64,000 nucleotides of DNA from the NCBI GenBank assembly GCA_024734555.1, contig JANPWX010000010.1, forward strand, positions 3,159,101-3,223,100. The letters run 5' to 3'. Position 1 is the stretch's first letter, and the number at the start of each line of letters is the position of its first letter. Shown here in pieces: positions 46,971-60,849 of this stretch. Made by a program: the position numbers and the translations under genes. Under the pieces are notes generated by a model. The model saw only the letters and a program-made list of their open reading frames with translations. It searched no databases and was not told where the DNA came from. Source of the stretch: Trochalopteron elliotii (taxonomy: Eukaryota > Chordata > Aves > Passeriformes > Leiothrichidae).

Positions 46971-49900
46971 TCTTGTCAGGAGCTACTTGTCCATGTGTTC
47001 ATTATGACAGAAGGACATAGGAGATACAAGTGAAAAGGTGGGACAAGTGAAGTGAAGACAAGATACAAGTGAATAGATTAAGAAACCAGAAGAATGCATA
47101 CATAAAGAATATAGGATAAATATGCTCTGTGCTATCCACATGCGTACAGGGAGTTATTCAGGAGGAGCCTTGGGAAGTCTAAAACCATTCCAAACCTTTA
47201 ATCTGAGAAACTTTTGTCTCCCAGGCTTGAAATGCCAAACTATTTCGGTACATATTTAAATACTCCTTATGTGACATGTTGTGTTCTAAGCGCTTTGATG
47301 AATCAGGGAAGCCCATTGTTGAATTGTTGCCGTTTTTTGTCTCCTGCTCCTCATGTACACATTGGGGTGTGGGTCTGGTGGCAAAGCATGGCTGCTTTTA
47401 GGGCACCTGGGTTGTAAGGGAGCTGCCAAGGTGTGCATGTGAGGCTTGATTTCACAGGACCTGAGTGCTGAACCAATATCCTAAATCTAAAAGTTTAGCA
47501 GTCATTACCTTTCCTGCTGCTTCTGTGGGCCAAAGCTATTACCATTTTCATCAGCAGGAGACAATGATTCACCATTTTTCATGGGATTTTCCTAAAACAG
47601 AACTGGTCACAGTCTGATGATTGACAAACCAGAGCTGGGGCTTTCCATTTGTTATTTGGCATTTAAGCCCCGAGGAAGCAAGTGGATGTTGAGCAAACAG
47701 CCCTCTTTGGTTTTGCAGACTGCAAAGCAAGATTTTACAGAGTGTGGCTGTATCCATCCGTTAATAGAAGGGGAGGCAGCTGGATGAGATTTCCTGGATT
47801 GCATTTCTTAATTCAGCAAGTTGTTAGACTTAAATGTTCAGAAAATCATCTTCTTGCTGACCTTTAGAAATACGTTTGGAGTGCTGTGAGAAATTCATTG
47901 TCATGTCAGAAAGATAACTGAACTGGAAAATAAGGCTTTATTGTCATCTGTTGCACCAGCTAAACTCCAAGATGTGAAGACCTCTCCAAATCTACCAACA
48001 AGTCCTTGCAGGATTTACAAAGAGTGTCTATGGAGTTGGGACATGAAATCATAGGATCATTTAGGTTGGAAAAGCCCTATAAGATCACCAAGTTCAAGCA
48101 TTCCCCCAGCATTGCCAAGCCCACCACTAACCCACGTCCCCAAGTGCCACATCCACACAGCTTTTAAATCCTTCCAGGGATTTAAATCCTTCCAGGGATT
48201 GGAACTGCCCAACACTGCCTTGGACAGCCTATGCCAGGGCTAAACAACCCTTTGGAGGAAGAAAATTCTTGTAATATCCAACCTTACCCTCCCATGGTGA
48301 ATCTTGATTCTATTTTCCTGGTCTTATTGCGTGTTACCTCAGAGAAAAGACTGACCCCCACCTCCTTACAGTGTCTTTTCAGGCAGTTGTAGAGAGTGAT
48401 AAGGTCTCCCCTGAGTCTTAGAAGACTGACATCAGTCTTAAAAGCTACCATGGACAGCACAGGTGAGACTCTCCCTGCACTGACTTCAGCTACACCTGTC
48501 CCTGACTTCAAATGTAACTCAGGAGGAGTGACTCTCATTCCAGGAGTCCTGCAATCCCTTGCAAAAGTCCTAAATTTGTTGCAGACCTTCCCAGACTCAC
48601 ACTATATAAACCATAACTCTGCCATTGAGAGCAAGATATCACTCAGGTGCTGAACTCAACTGGATTTCAACCAACCACACAGACACAAAAAAGAATATCC
48701 TGTAACTAATGCCCTAGGACCACCCATGCACCCTTCAGTAGCATTTCATGTATCATTTGTTTTTGTGTGTATATCTCCTCACTCTCTCTTCTTCCATCCC
48801 TGCCACAGGAGAAGACTCTCCGTGGATGACTCAGGATAACTATACATCTGCAGATCCAGGACCCAATTGTAAATTCTGTAGGAGCAGAGGCCCATGCTCC
48901 TTCATTTAAAAAATCTCTACAGCAGTGTGCCAAGACATGGCATACTTTTAAAGGCTCTGCCACCTTCTAAAAATAAGCTAAATTATTATCAGATGAATTT
49001 TGAATATTCACCCACGTATCTTATTTTCTGACAGTGAGAACAAGCAAAGACTGTTTGATGCTAAAATAATTTGCAAAATGCTGAAGAGCAGGAGCATATA
49101 TGAGGAAGTAAGGACTTAAAAAGTGAAGTTCTTCCAAATTAAATCAAGACTAGGGAATATAATTGAGGAGTCAATCCTTTGGACTGCCTCATAGCAAGCA
49201 TTGATACTTCTGAGGGGCAAGTACATTGGTACAAGACTAATCTGTACAGCATCCAGGGAGAAGTGCCACACCTCTGGGAAGAGGATGATAGCTTCTGACA
49301 CATTTAAGTTTTTTAACATGAGGTTGTTCTGAAGCTAGGCAGTGGGTTAATAAAATAATACTTTGGCAGGGATCCAGCAGGGGCTGGGATGCCAAGGACT
49401 GTCCCTGAAGATGCAGAGGAGAGATGTGTGAGCATCTATCAGAGCCACACTTCATTGTGCGTGGAGGGGGTGGAGCTCTGTCTGTGCCTCATCAGTGCCT
49501 GGCAGCTCTAAGGTAAATAACACAAAGGTTTTTGTCCCAAGATATTGCAGTCAGAGGGAGGCAAAAGCTCTGTGGTTCTTCTTGTAGTGCCCAAACCCTA
49601 GAAATGGAGGCCAGATCCTACAGAGGCCATATGCAAACTGTCTTGTACCTATAGCAAGGACAGCCTTACAAGGGGATGAGGGCACTCTTTGTCTTTCTTC
49701 TGTAAATCAGTAAGATTGCAGCAACCTGAGATTTCTCCTCCACCAGACATCTTGTAGAAAATTATGGCATTTTCCAGGGTGAAATGCAAGCATGAAGAGT
49801 TATTCTGCCTTTATTTTCCTCCTGTCTTTAAACACACATTTTTGTGCAGTAGCACCCCAGTTACCTATCTGTAAAGGTATAGCCACAATCCATTTCCCCT

Positions 49901-50952
49901 AAATTTCAGTGGGTTTTGTCTCCCTTGCCTTGTCTTTAATATCATCACTCATCACCTATGTGTTAGGAGTGCCCAGTCCATGCCCAGTCCAAGCCACAGC
50001 AGTGATAAATTCTTGTCCTACTGCACCAGCCCAGCTCCCATCACCAGCTAGAGGAAAATCAAAGTAGTTTCTTGACTTTTGTGCCTTTTGGCTGGAGACC
50101 ATTTAAGCCTGACCTTCTGGCCCTGGGACTCACCAGAAAAGGTTTCTCTTCCAGACCAAAGGCCCCACACCTACCCAAACACTGCCTTTTAAAGGCTAAT
50201 AAAAACCAGCTGTCAACTCCTCTCTCCAAAGCTGAGTGATCCCTTCTTCAGGGAAGGGAAAGCACTCCTCCACCCTTAAGTCCAGTAACCCCTCCTTTGC
50301 TGCAGTGCTGGAGTTGGAGTCATCCTTGCAGGGGGCTTAGCTGTGGGTGCATAATTAATAGCAGTGATTTGCAAGAGTGGAGAGAATGACACCAACTGGA
50401 AAGGATAAAATGCCTAAAAAGTCTTTTAAAAATAGGAGGAATAATGTAAAATGTTCAAGGGGATGCTCTTCATTATGGTCCCTGCTTTGCAGCTGCTCTC
50501 TGAGAGTAGAAACACCTCATCATAAGCAAGATATTTTTTAGATATGCCTGTTTCTTCCCAATTTTATTCTAGTCTCTGATCCCAACATTCATTCTGACTC
50601 TATGATGTGAAGCAGGGAGCAGGAGAAAGCTGTGCCAGGTTTTGCTCTGAGTCATGGGTCTTGGAACAATCTCATGCAAGGCAGCATGAGGGCCAGGTTA
50701 CACAAAGGGCTTTTGGAGAGGTTTTCAGACAAGACTGACTTCCAAAAGAAAGGGTGGACTTTTTGCAAGGCTTAAGGCAGCCATGCCTGCTACTCTATCT
50801 CCTAAGCAGATATTCCAATGCTTAAAAAAAAAAAAGACTTCTGTAGCCTAAGTGGAAGCTGAACATCTCTGCAAACCCATCTGTGACCAAAGGAGCTGAG
50901 CATTTCTGAAGATCCAGACACAAATCTTCCTACTGAAAGGACATTCTTCTCC
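46971..50952. other. Intergenic DNA upstream of WNT11
   Basis: One CR1 at 48.0-48.4 kb; otherwise unique-looking sequence without a supportable exon. Confidence 0.6.
48046..48425 (-). mobile_element. CR1 fragment with internal 18-bp duplication
   Basis: ATCATAGGATCATTTAGG to GATAAGGTCTCCCCTGAG. Inside it TTTAAATCCTTCCAGGGA is repeated exactly (48163-48180, 48181-48198), a tandem duplication absent from other CR1 copies here. Confidence 0.85.
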
Positions 50953-51230
50953 CAGGTAACAAGCAATAGAACAAGAGGAAATGGCCTCAAGTTGTGCCAG
51001 AGGAAGTTTAGATTGGGGATTAGGAAAAATTTCTTCCTCAAAATGGTTATCAAGACCCAGAACAGGCTGCCCAGGGCAGGGGTAGAGTCCCCATCCCTGG
51101 AGGGACGTAAAAGATGTGTGCATGTGGCACTTGGGGACATGAGTTAATGGTGATCTTGACAGTGTTGGGACTTCATGATTTTACAGATCTTTTCCAACCC
51201 AAATGATTCAGTGACTCTATGGTTCTATGA
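50953..51230 (+). mobile_element. CR1 3' fragment
   Basis: AGAGGAAATGGCCTCAAG, then AGGCTGCCCAGGGCAGG and CCATCCCTGGAGGGA. The tail reads GTGACTCTATGGTTCTATGA. Plus orientation. Confidence 0.9.
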
Positions 51231-51779
51231 CACATTTTTAGACTAGGCAAAGCAATGCAAGACTGAGATGGGCCATGGCTCACCTTGGTTAGTTGCAGTC
51301 CACGGCCTTGAGCAGAGAATGTACGACCCCCAGACTGGAGAAGGATCTCAAAGCAACCAGCAGTGCCCCAGCTCAGCCAAGTATTTCTGTTTGCAACTGT
51401 GAAAAAAGCTGCTTTTTGATGGAAACTTAGGACAGCAAGGAGATTAATGGCATGATCACCTTATGACCTAGCTTGACAAGAGCTGGCATGGTTGCAGAGA
51501 AGGTAGCAAAGAGGGTACCATTCTTTGAAACTCAGACTGGAACAATTTGGATAAGGAAAACTGTCACAGTACACTAGTCTGTAGCTGGACAGATAAATAT
51601 AGCCATATTGGCCCCCCAAACTCAACCAACCTAGAACTAAAACAAGTACTCAGATGAGGCAGGGATAGGTTGGATTCAAACCCAAGCAGGGACTTCAGCC
51701 AATCATGTTCAATCCAGACAGCAGACATATCTGGTCAAGGAGCTGGGCAGTGTTAAAACCCAGACCAACCAGTTGTCTG

Positions 51780-51900
51780 GACCCAGGAGTTTTGAACCCA
51801 CTATTTAAGAAGGTTCCAAACAATAAAACACACTGTTTGTCTTATGATCAAGAGGACTCGAGTCATGATTTCTGCCTCCAACCTACGACTGCACGTAAGA
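51780..51900 (+). mobile_element. Possible LTR-like promoter/poly(A) segment
   Basis: TATTTAAG at 51802 is followed 20 bp later by AATAAA (51822-51827) and a T/G-rich stretch, the compact arrangement of an LTR. I could not find matching target duplications or clear TG/CA ends, so this could also be chance. Confidence 0.25.
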
Positions 51901-53412
51901 GAAAACTTTTCCCAAATATACCCTGGGCTATGTAATCATAAACCATAGACTACACCAGACTTTTATGTTTTTGTCTGAAATCTTCTTTGCTTTTCACAGG
52001 AGTCTGTGAAAATCTGTTTCACTCAATCCTTTGCTGACTTGGAAACACAGGTTTTGAAGCAAATCTGTACGTCTCAAGTGGGGTCTACCTTTCAAGCATC
52101 TATGTCCCATTTAGTCCCTGCTAATACTCTAGGTGCCATTTTCTCCCTGCTGGGACACAACTGTGGATACCAAAGTTCCTCATCTACTTGCACTGCTTGG
52201 AGACCAGCACACAAAAACATGGTCTCTGATTTATGTAGGCATTCTTTTTGACATGCTTAAGACATTCTTGAGATATCCAGCCTGAGTTATCTTCTTTTTC
52301 AATTGGTTTCATTAAAGAGTGATCTTTAAGGGGGTGCTGTGAAAACGTTTCATCCTTTCCTAGAAGCACCCAGGCTTGGTTGTTATGCTCTTATCCTGAA
52401 GTGCCAGGAACACACCCGAGATGAATCCTTTTTGTTGACAGCAGTGATTTTTTTTCCCCTGGGTGATTTCTCTGTAATCCTGATGCTATTTCTCTCTGAT
52501 TCACCCTTATGATTCTGTTAGGTTTTCTGTTTACCTACAAACAGGTTTTGGTTTGTCTTCCATATTGGGGTATGTTCGTCATAAAAACATTGTGAAATAA
52601 GTGCTCAGCAAAGTATAGCACTTTTAAGGTTGCAATATGGATTCATGGCCTGACTCAGCACTGAGTTACTTGAATTTTATTTCAGAGCCATTTCAAGGAT
52701 TAATTGTAGGCTGGCACAAAAGCTTAGGCAGGCATTTGTTCCTTTTGCTGCCTGGTGTCATCGCTCTTGAATAACAAAGGCTGCTACATATCACTTATTC
52801 ACTTAATTGTGTGGAATCTACAGAACAAATATTCATGAAGATATTTTAAGTGAGGAACTCTGTGGCGTAAATGTTCATGAAGCTTGTTCTCTCCTGAGCC
52901 AAATAGAAGGCATTTTTGAAAGCCATATGTCACTTTGTTCACAGTGTCAAGTACTTGTCAGCATGAGTACAGGAAGTCCATTAAGGTGAAATAAGGGGAA
53001 AAGAAATGGGGTCTTGTTTGAGCCATCTTACTTGGGCATATCATCACAGCCACCAGTGCTGATAGACATTGCTGAGCTGCAATGTGGAGTGGCCACAAAA
53101 ACCTGAAGACAGCACACAAAATTGTCTCTTCTGATCCCATGTCTACCCCTTGTCCTCACCAACCCCTGTGAGCTGAGTTAAAAGCAGAAGTCTGGATATC
53201 TCAAGAGGATGTGCCTGACAAGGGGTGGTCATATTGGCATGACTTAGCTGGGGTTATAATGCTGCTTCATCAGCTCACAGAGGCTTGGGACATGAGTCCT
53301 ACAGGAGACATCCCACCCCACCTGCCTAACATGCCAATTCCCTGGAAGTGAAGCTTGTTATACTAAATTCAATAAGAAATAGTACAATCAAACTGCATAC
53401 CAAACTCAGAAT

Positions 53413-53790
53413 AAATAATTTCTTGAAAATATCTGATCTAAATCTACCCTCTTTCAGTTTAAAATTTTTTTCTTCTTCCATCACTATCTGCCCATGTTAA
53501 AAATCACTCTTGAAATGTTTTATAAGCCCTCTTTAAGTACAAAAAGACAACAATGAGGTGTCTCCAGAGCCTTCTCCTCTCCAGGTTGAGCACTCCAAGC
53601 TCTCCCAGCCTGTCTCCAGAACAGAGGGGCTGCAGCCCTCAGAGCACCTTCACAGCCTCCTCTTGTCTAACTCCAGCAGCTTTTCATCCTTCTGATGTTG
53701 GGGTCTCTAGATCTGTAAGCAGCTCTGCAGTTGGAGTCTCACAAGAGCCAAGCAGAGGGCAGAATCACCTCTCTTGAACTCCTGGTAAAT
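53413..53790 (-). mobile_element. CR1 fragment lacking its extreme 3' end
   Basis: ATCTGATCTAAATCTACCC, then CAGAGCCTTCTCCTCTCC and CTCCCAGCCTGTCTCC. The ATCATAGAAT-like end is missing. Confidence 0.8.
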
Positions 53791-54485
53791 AGTATTTAAA
53801 AATGGACACAAAGGCATCAGCTTCTGTGACTTATTCCAATCTACTGGATTGGTATAGCTGCCTAATCTGACAGAGCCACAGCTAGCACATGGGTGTGCTT
53901 ATGCCTTATCAGTCACTGCTGGGAAGGACCACCCTGTCTATAAACCCAAGAAGTTTAAGTGTCATCCCAAAGGATGCATTCATACAGAGGCTGAGGGCTC
54001 TAGGCTGCAACCATTTTGGGATACATTCCCTGTCCTTCTCCAGAACAGATATCTAAACCAATGCTTTCTTCTTGTCTTTCAGTTTCTGAATCTAGTCCCT
54101 GATTGACTCAGGGGGAAAGTTCTACTAATATCAAGAGGACATGATCTCTTGTGAAAAGCCACAGCCTTGATAAATTACAATAATTCATATTCACCGAGGA
54201 GCTACTTCTCACTGCTCTGTTTATCCCTCCCACAGCTGTGATAACAATAAGACTTTTGCTACAAGAACAACCCAGAATTTGCTACTTCCATATGAAAACA
54301 TAACAGCTTCAGTTGCTGACTCATCCTAATACTCTGTTGGACAACTCCTATATTTTTACACTTTTTAAACCTTTTTTACTTCCCTGTTCTTCTGTCTTCT
54401 ACTCTTTTTTCCTTCAGCACAAAAAGTGTATGCAATGTTCTTCGGTTGTTGTTTCATTTTCTTGCTTGTTTTGGTGGTTCTGTGG

Positions 54486-54516
54486 TTTTTGTTTGTTTGT
54501 TTGTTTGTTTGTTTTT
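54486..54516 (+). repeat. (TTTG)n microsatellite
   Basis: About seven TTTG units. Confidence 0.9.
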
Positions 54517-55995
54517 AACTGGAGAAGGTGAGCCAGGGAAGGAGCATATCAGAGCACATTAAGGCAGACACTGGAATGGCAAGCCAGCACTTTTGCTGCT
54601 GGCAGATATATATGTGGCAGAAAGCATCTCTGAATAAACAATAATTAACAAAATAAAAATAATAAAAATAAAAGCAGCAGAAAGCTTACTTTCATTCAAG
54701 CAGGCCAAAAAAGTAAAATTTTGGCAAGAAAATATCTGAGAAAGTGCCTAAAGAGCTGGAAATAAGTTCTGTATCATATAGAACAGCCAAAAATGTGTTT
54801 GGCCACAAACAGCATGTGATGCATCGCAAAATGCTTCAAGCGGAGATATTTAAAGGGTGGGATGGTTGGCATGGAGAGGAAAAGGAGGGGAGGCATTGTT
54901 GTGGGAGGAATATCTTTAGCCTTCAAGCAACAGCCACTAAAACATCCCAAATGCTCTGCCTCCCCAGAGGTGACAAGGGTTGAAAGTTTTGTGCAGGACC
55001 TCTTTTGAGGGATAATATAATCTCATTTAAAATTATTTTTAACTGTTCCTTTCATAGTGAGAAGGAAAAGCCCAAAGATAGCGCGTGATTCAGGGATGTC
55101 AGTAAGTTTTGGATTAATAGGGTTTGGACCGGACCCATGGTGTGAAAGACAATGCTCCAATCTAGTCATAAATTGACTTCCATTAACATTTATATTTCCT
55201 TTAATTTATTTAACCAAGAAAGTCATCAGAGGCCCATAGGTCTCCGTATTAAGGATGGACTGGCCAAGACAGCAGGAGATAAAACTTGCACCAGCGTAAA
55301 TCAAAGCTTCCATAAGTCATACCATACTCAAGAAACCAATGGGTAAGGCAATTAAATGTGACAATTTTTTCTTTATTGTATTATTCTCAGCTCTCACTTT
55401 CTGCTGGAGCCAAACATAATTTCTCCTTTGTCTTTTTAAGAGGTCCCAGAGACAATGGACCAAACTTATTGCAAACCCAGGGTCTAGAGTGGCAGTTCAG
55501 GAGCTGGGATTTGTGAGATGTGAGCAAGAAACTCACAAATGTTTTTCCTCCCTTTATGGCCAGATAATGACAAAGATCAGATCCAGAAGCTTTACTACTT
55601 CTTTTCTTAACATTGGAAATTGTGTAATTCCAACTTAATCACGTTAGAAAAGGCTGCGCCTCCACCTTATTAGACCCACATTATGAAAAATTATTGCAGT
55701 CCGGCATTGTTTTGAGTTTTATAATTTGAGTTTTTCCTCGTGTAGACAGCTGTCCATCCTGGAAATGGATATGTTTAATTTTTCCCATCTCAGGGTGCAA
55801 AGAGTCATGGTGAGTCCTACAGAGGTTCAGCATCTCACCTTCCCTAGCATGGGGCTGCAGAGACACTGTGGATACAGTTTTCACTAGGGCAAATATTTAA
55901 TGTTTCAAAGTTCATCTTGGCAGGTAGCCCTTTTCCCATCCAGTCATGGAATCCACCTCCTCAGGCCTTTTGGGCATACCAAGTACACCTCTCTT

Positions 55996-56139
55996 CTTTT
56001 TCTTTTTCTTTTTCTTTTTCTTTTTCTTTTTCTTTTTCTTTTTCTTTTTCTTTTTCTTTTTCTTTTTCTTTTTCTTTTTCTTTTTCTTTTTCTTTTTCTT
56101 TTTTCTTTTTTCTTTTTTCTTTTTTCTTTTTTCTTTTTT
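55996..56139 (+). repeat. (CTTTTT)17 followed by (CTTTTTT)6
   Basis: 102 bp of perfect hexamers change at 56098 to 42 bp of perfect heptamers. The FLFL- and KKKK-type frames here are artefacts. Confidence 0.95.
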
Positions 56140-56204
56140 CTTTCCTGCTACTACAATCATGACGTTGTCATGATTTCCATTACAAACCTCAGACTGTATT
56201 TTCT

Positions 56205-56227
56205 GGGGGGGGATGGGGGTGGGGGGG
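56205..56227 (+). repeat. G-run block
   Basis: Runs of 8, 5 and 7 G separated by AT and T, 65 bp from the pyrimidine microsatellite. Confidence 0.8.
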
Positions 56228-56991
56228 TTGTGGTTTTTCTTTTCTTTTCATTGGATCTATAATTTGATCATAAAAACTCATGCTGGGCTAAAATTCAGCT
56301 GTCAGGTCTTGGATACTAAATCTGATTTAACCCTGAGGATGCTGAACTGCTTTCAGGTAGATGACAACTTTGGGGTGCTGAGCATACCAAGGTGTGGGAG
56401 GTGAGTCCTTAGGGGCAGCAAGAAGGGGTGGCCCACTTTGATTTGGGGTATCTGAGAGCCAAAATGAAGGAAAAATCCAGTGGGGCAATGCCATATCCCA
56501 ACTGCTATGGTCTCCTAGCTTCTCTTGGGCTACAGGCTGATATTCCTTTGATTGACATCTTTATTCCACATCCTCAAGGGTATTTCATCCTTCTGTTTTC
56601 ATGGTCTGTTTTCATTTTCTGTTTTCATGAGCTGTTCCTCTTCGCAGTGAATTTCTCAGTGCATTTAATGCATATATTCATTTAAAACCCCACATTCATT
56701 AAGTTTTACTAGATATTTTTCACTTGAAAGTATCTTGAGCCCCTTATTCAATGTCTCACTGAATCAGGTTTTTGATCACTCCTTCTTTCCTAAGCCCCAC
56801 TCCAGAGAGATTGAGTTTTCTCAGAAAGACCACTTAGGTTCAGGTTGGTTTCAGCTCTGACAGCAGCTGCAACCCACCAGAAACCACTGGTCTCCAAGAC
56901 ACAGCGGACCAAACTCATCCAATCAGTGGCTTATATGTTCCACCAGATCAGAAAGCCTTTCAGTTGTCTCCTCAGGAGAAATTAAGACAAG

Positions 56992-57400
56992 AATCATAGA
57001 GTCATATAGCTGGAAAAGAGCTTTAGGAACATTGAATCCAGCCATTAAACAGCTAATCCAATCAGCATTGCCACTAACTCATGTCCCCACATGCCACATC
57101 TACGCAGCTTTTAAATCCCTCCAGGGATGGGGACTCTATCACTGCCCTGGGCAGCCTGTGTCAGGTCTTCAGAGCCCTACTGGGGAAGAAATTTTCCCTC
57201 TTATACAATTCAAATCTCTTCTGCCACAGCTTGAGGTTATTTCTTCCTATTTCCTGTTTCCTAGGAGTAGAGTCCCCAGCTGGTTCCATGCTTCATGGAG
57301 CTGTAAAGAGTGTGAAGATCCCCCAGGAGCCTCCTTTTATCCAGACAGAGCCTCCCCAGCTGCCCTTCATAGGACTCATGCTGTAGATCCTGAGCACAGC
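56992..57400 (-). mobile_element. CR1 fragment
   Basis: GAATCATAGAGTCATATAG, then CCACATCTACGCAGC, CTCCAGGGATGGGGAC and GGGCAGCCTGTG. It reads on to the AGCCTCCCCAGCTGCCC region. The 197-residue frame here is repeat-derived. Confidence 0.9.
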
Positions 57401-58784
57401 ACAGACACAGCTGACTCATGGACAAGGACTTACTGGGGGGTAAAAATATCTACCATGAGGACACACTGCATCAGGGAAGGCAGAACGGGAACCTCTGATG
57501 CATCAGCTGCCCACAGATTCCCCATCTCTGAAACGCTAAAGAGAAAAGGCCTCATGAAAGGGAGTGACACTGTCTTGCAGTTATGGTGGGATGGAGCAAG
57601 CTCCAGTCCAGCTCACCTTCTTTAGATACCTTCTCTAGCCTGGAAATAAACCCTTTCTGATGTGGTGCCTCCCTATATCTATTTTTTTTAATCTCAGCAT
57701 AATTGTTTATACTTAAGCACCCAGTTTTAAATACAGCTAAATCAGCGCAAGGTTGATTCTGATGGAAGCGAGTGAGCTCTTCTTCCATGGATGATGCTGG
57801 TTCTTTTCGACAGTCTTGCATGGCACTCACGCAGCTGTGTGTAAAAGCTGATGGTGTAGACATGTTCTGGCTCCAAAGAACACAACAGATGTCTCAGTGC
57901 CTAGGATGCTACAAGGGACTCCTGGGAAAGCATCCAATCCCAGATCTATCCCCAGTTCAGTTTGGGGAAAAGCAGATTCCCTCCTGGACCTGCTTATCTC
58001 TCCCCTTTGCCTGGAATGGAAGGAGTGAAAGAGATGGAGAAAGAGCACTTCATTAAAGCAATGCAGCACCAAACCTGGACACATGTTCTCATCTGGAAAG
58101 CAAGCATAATAGCACTTCCCTAGCCTGAGGGGACATGGTGAGAGGCCGTTAAAGACTTTTGCAATGATCAGATGCTTCAGCCATGAACACCCTCCTGAGA
58201 GGTTAAAATTGATGGGATGAGGCATCATGATTGTACAAAACTCTAGTCTATCAAAGCAATAACCTATGGAAGAAAGACACTTTACAACACAGTTACACAG
58301 CAGATGGTAAGTGACTTATGATGTATTCCAACAACTGTACACAGGAAAACAGTATTAATAACATATGCTGACATGACAGATGAATAGCTTAGAACTGCAA
58401 TCCAGGACAGGCTTGACTCGCCTATCCTTCCTCCGGGGTTCTTAAAAAGAAGGAATTAAAAAAATATTACAAACTGAAGATTAAGTGCAAGTAATATTAA
58501 AGCAAGGCTTTGGTCTGCATGGAGACTGTAAAACTGGTATCATGGGACTCAATGTTTATTGTGCCGCAGTGATACCACTGTAACACTGCACAGTTTACAC
58601 ATAAAGCGTGACTCCTGCTGCTCATGTTGCCAACTCATCTCAGGATCTGAGAAGCCAGATGTGCTCCTCTGGCCGTGGCATCACCTCTGACAGCATCATG
58701 GGCCTGATCCTTCTCATCCTTTGCATATCATTGTGATCATTCCCATCCTGGAAAAAAACCTTAAAACTAACCAAAAGGGCGGTG

Positions 58785-58848
58785 GTTTGTTTCTTTGTTT
58801 GTTTCTTTGTTTCTCTGTTTCTCTGTTTCTCTGTTTCTTTGTTTCTTT
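58785..58848 (+). repeat. (GTTTCTTT)/(GTTTCTCT)n microsatellite
   Basis: About 64 bp of alternating GTTTCTTT and GTTTCTCT units. Confidence 0.9.
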
Positions 58849-59430
58849 TAAAATTTTTGGAGGTGAAACACAAAATCTTGCTGGAGCTTATTACTGCTAA
58901 AAATTTGTTGTGAGGCACATGATTTCACCTCATGTCCATATTCGTCTCTTTCACTTTCCTGTTTGGATTCCAACAGAACCTGGGTGGAGATAAAGGAACA
59001 GGGGTTATTCACACCAGATAATTTAAAGCACTTAGAGTAATTGTCTAAGATGGTTTGGGACTTCCATAGTCAGTGGAGGGAGAGAAGATGCTCCAAAGAG
59101 CGACTGAGAGCCCTGGAGCTGAGATCAGAACTGGCATTTTGGTTGGAAGCTGCTCTGTTTCAGGTGATGGCTGGTGCCATCCAACCTTAACCATGAAACC
59201 CTGCCCACAAAAGGTTAGATTTGCTTTACCCTTCTCCAGCATTCAAGAAAGTGGACATCTAATTCAGTTGGCTCTCCTTCCTCTGAAGGTGTCGGACAGT
59301 GCGATCCCTACCAAACCACTGCTCTGCAGAGGTCTGGGATAAGCCTTTCCCATTGCAGACTAGCATAAACACCAGCTCTGCAGGAAAATTCTGGAAATCT
59401 GGATCTCTGTTTAGGAAAAAGCAAAACAGA

Positions 59431-59580
<150 letters not shown>

Positions 59581-60817
59581 CAAGAGTGGGGGCAAAAGAG
59601 AATGAAAAAAGATAGGAAGAAAAGAGAGAGGAAGAAGAAGAAGAAGGAGAGGGAGAGGACGAAGGAAACCACGAAGAAAGCTACCTTTATTCTTTGTTAC
59701 ATTAAATTTAAAACACCATGCTGGTGGTAGTATATTGGCCTCACTACACAAAGACAGTAAGATCCAGCTAGCTCATAATTCCACCAATAAAGATCATGAT
59801 TTATCAAAAAAAATTAAGGCAGTCACTGATCCATAGTCTAGATTTCCTGCTTGGAGTGGAATTGTAAAATATGATGATCAAATTTGGTGCAAAACAGAGC
59901 AAATGTGCAAGCTAAGCCAAGCAAAAGTATACTCCTCCTCTTGCCACTGTCATATGAAGCCAGACAGAACCAGGTCCTTCATCAGAACACCCCAAACCAC
60001 CTACAGCCATTGTGAGGAAAAATCCCATTTTTTAAGCTGTATGGAAAGTCTTTGCTCATGATTTTATGTGTAACTTTTTTGGCAACTTAGAAAAAGAGGC
60101 ACAGAGGGGCTTGACTGAAAACTGATGACACAACTCTCCCTGCTCTTAGCATTTTGGCATGCAGCACAAAAGCATTTCTGAAATCCCTCCAGTATGTAGA
60201 ACTGTACCTGGAATTTTTTTAGGACTAATATTAAAAGTGTATGGTATACTAGAGGCAGGTCTACTCAGAGGAGTGAACATCAAATGAGTTCCCCACCTTT
60301 CTATCAGTGAACAATAAAAGGCCAAGAGTCTTGTGTGATATAGTTTTGCCTCTGGTGGGAAAAAATGTTGAGAAAGTATTTTCAACTTAATTTCAAACTA
60401 ATTTGTTCAGTGTTTTCTCGAAAAGCCTTAAAAAATTTTGGCAATCTCCTAAGCATGACTACAGGTCTTGTTTAGTCAGTTCCTAACCCCACCACTGAGC
60501 CCTGGTCTTCCAGGAACACATGCCAAATAAAACGTTTGAAAAAAAAATACATATGGTCTTTACTTAGAAGTCTTAAGGCTATCCAGATCATAAATTTGTT
60601 TTGGGGTGTGTGGTAATACTTATTTACTCCCAAATGATTGTTTTCTTTGTGGGAGCTTTTCAGCCAAGTTAGAAAGTCAGAAAGTGCTGATCATAGTAAA
60701 TGCATAATATACCTTTAAGTAACAACTGAAGGTACTCACCAAAACTTATCATCAGAAAAAAAGATATAACAAACATTCATTCAAATATCCTGAGCTGATC
60801 CTACATCTTGGGCAAAT

Positions 60818-60847
60818 GGGGGGTGGAGGGTGGGGGGGATGGGGCGG
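60818..60847 (+). repeat. G-quadruplex-like block
   Basis: Four or more runs of 3-7 G with loops of 2-3 nt, at the 5' edge of the plus-strand CR1. Confidence 0.8.
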
Positions 60848-60849
60848 AT

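Larger units (their letters stand above)
51231..55995. other. Intergenic DNA
   Basis: CR1 at 53.4-53.8 kb, the LTR-like segment near 51.8 kb and a short (TTTG)n. No gene is recognised. Confidence 0.6.

Noticed and set aside
56017..56139. Possible CRISPR-like periodic array
   Set aside because: A simple microsatellite in a vertebrate genome with no spacers.
55900..56262. FLFL-rich and K-rich frames
   Set aside because: They are translations of the (CTTTTT)n array.
57032..57625. 197-residue plus-strand frame
   Set aside because: It is antisense CR1 sequence; the reading frame is fortuitous.
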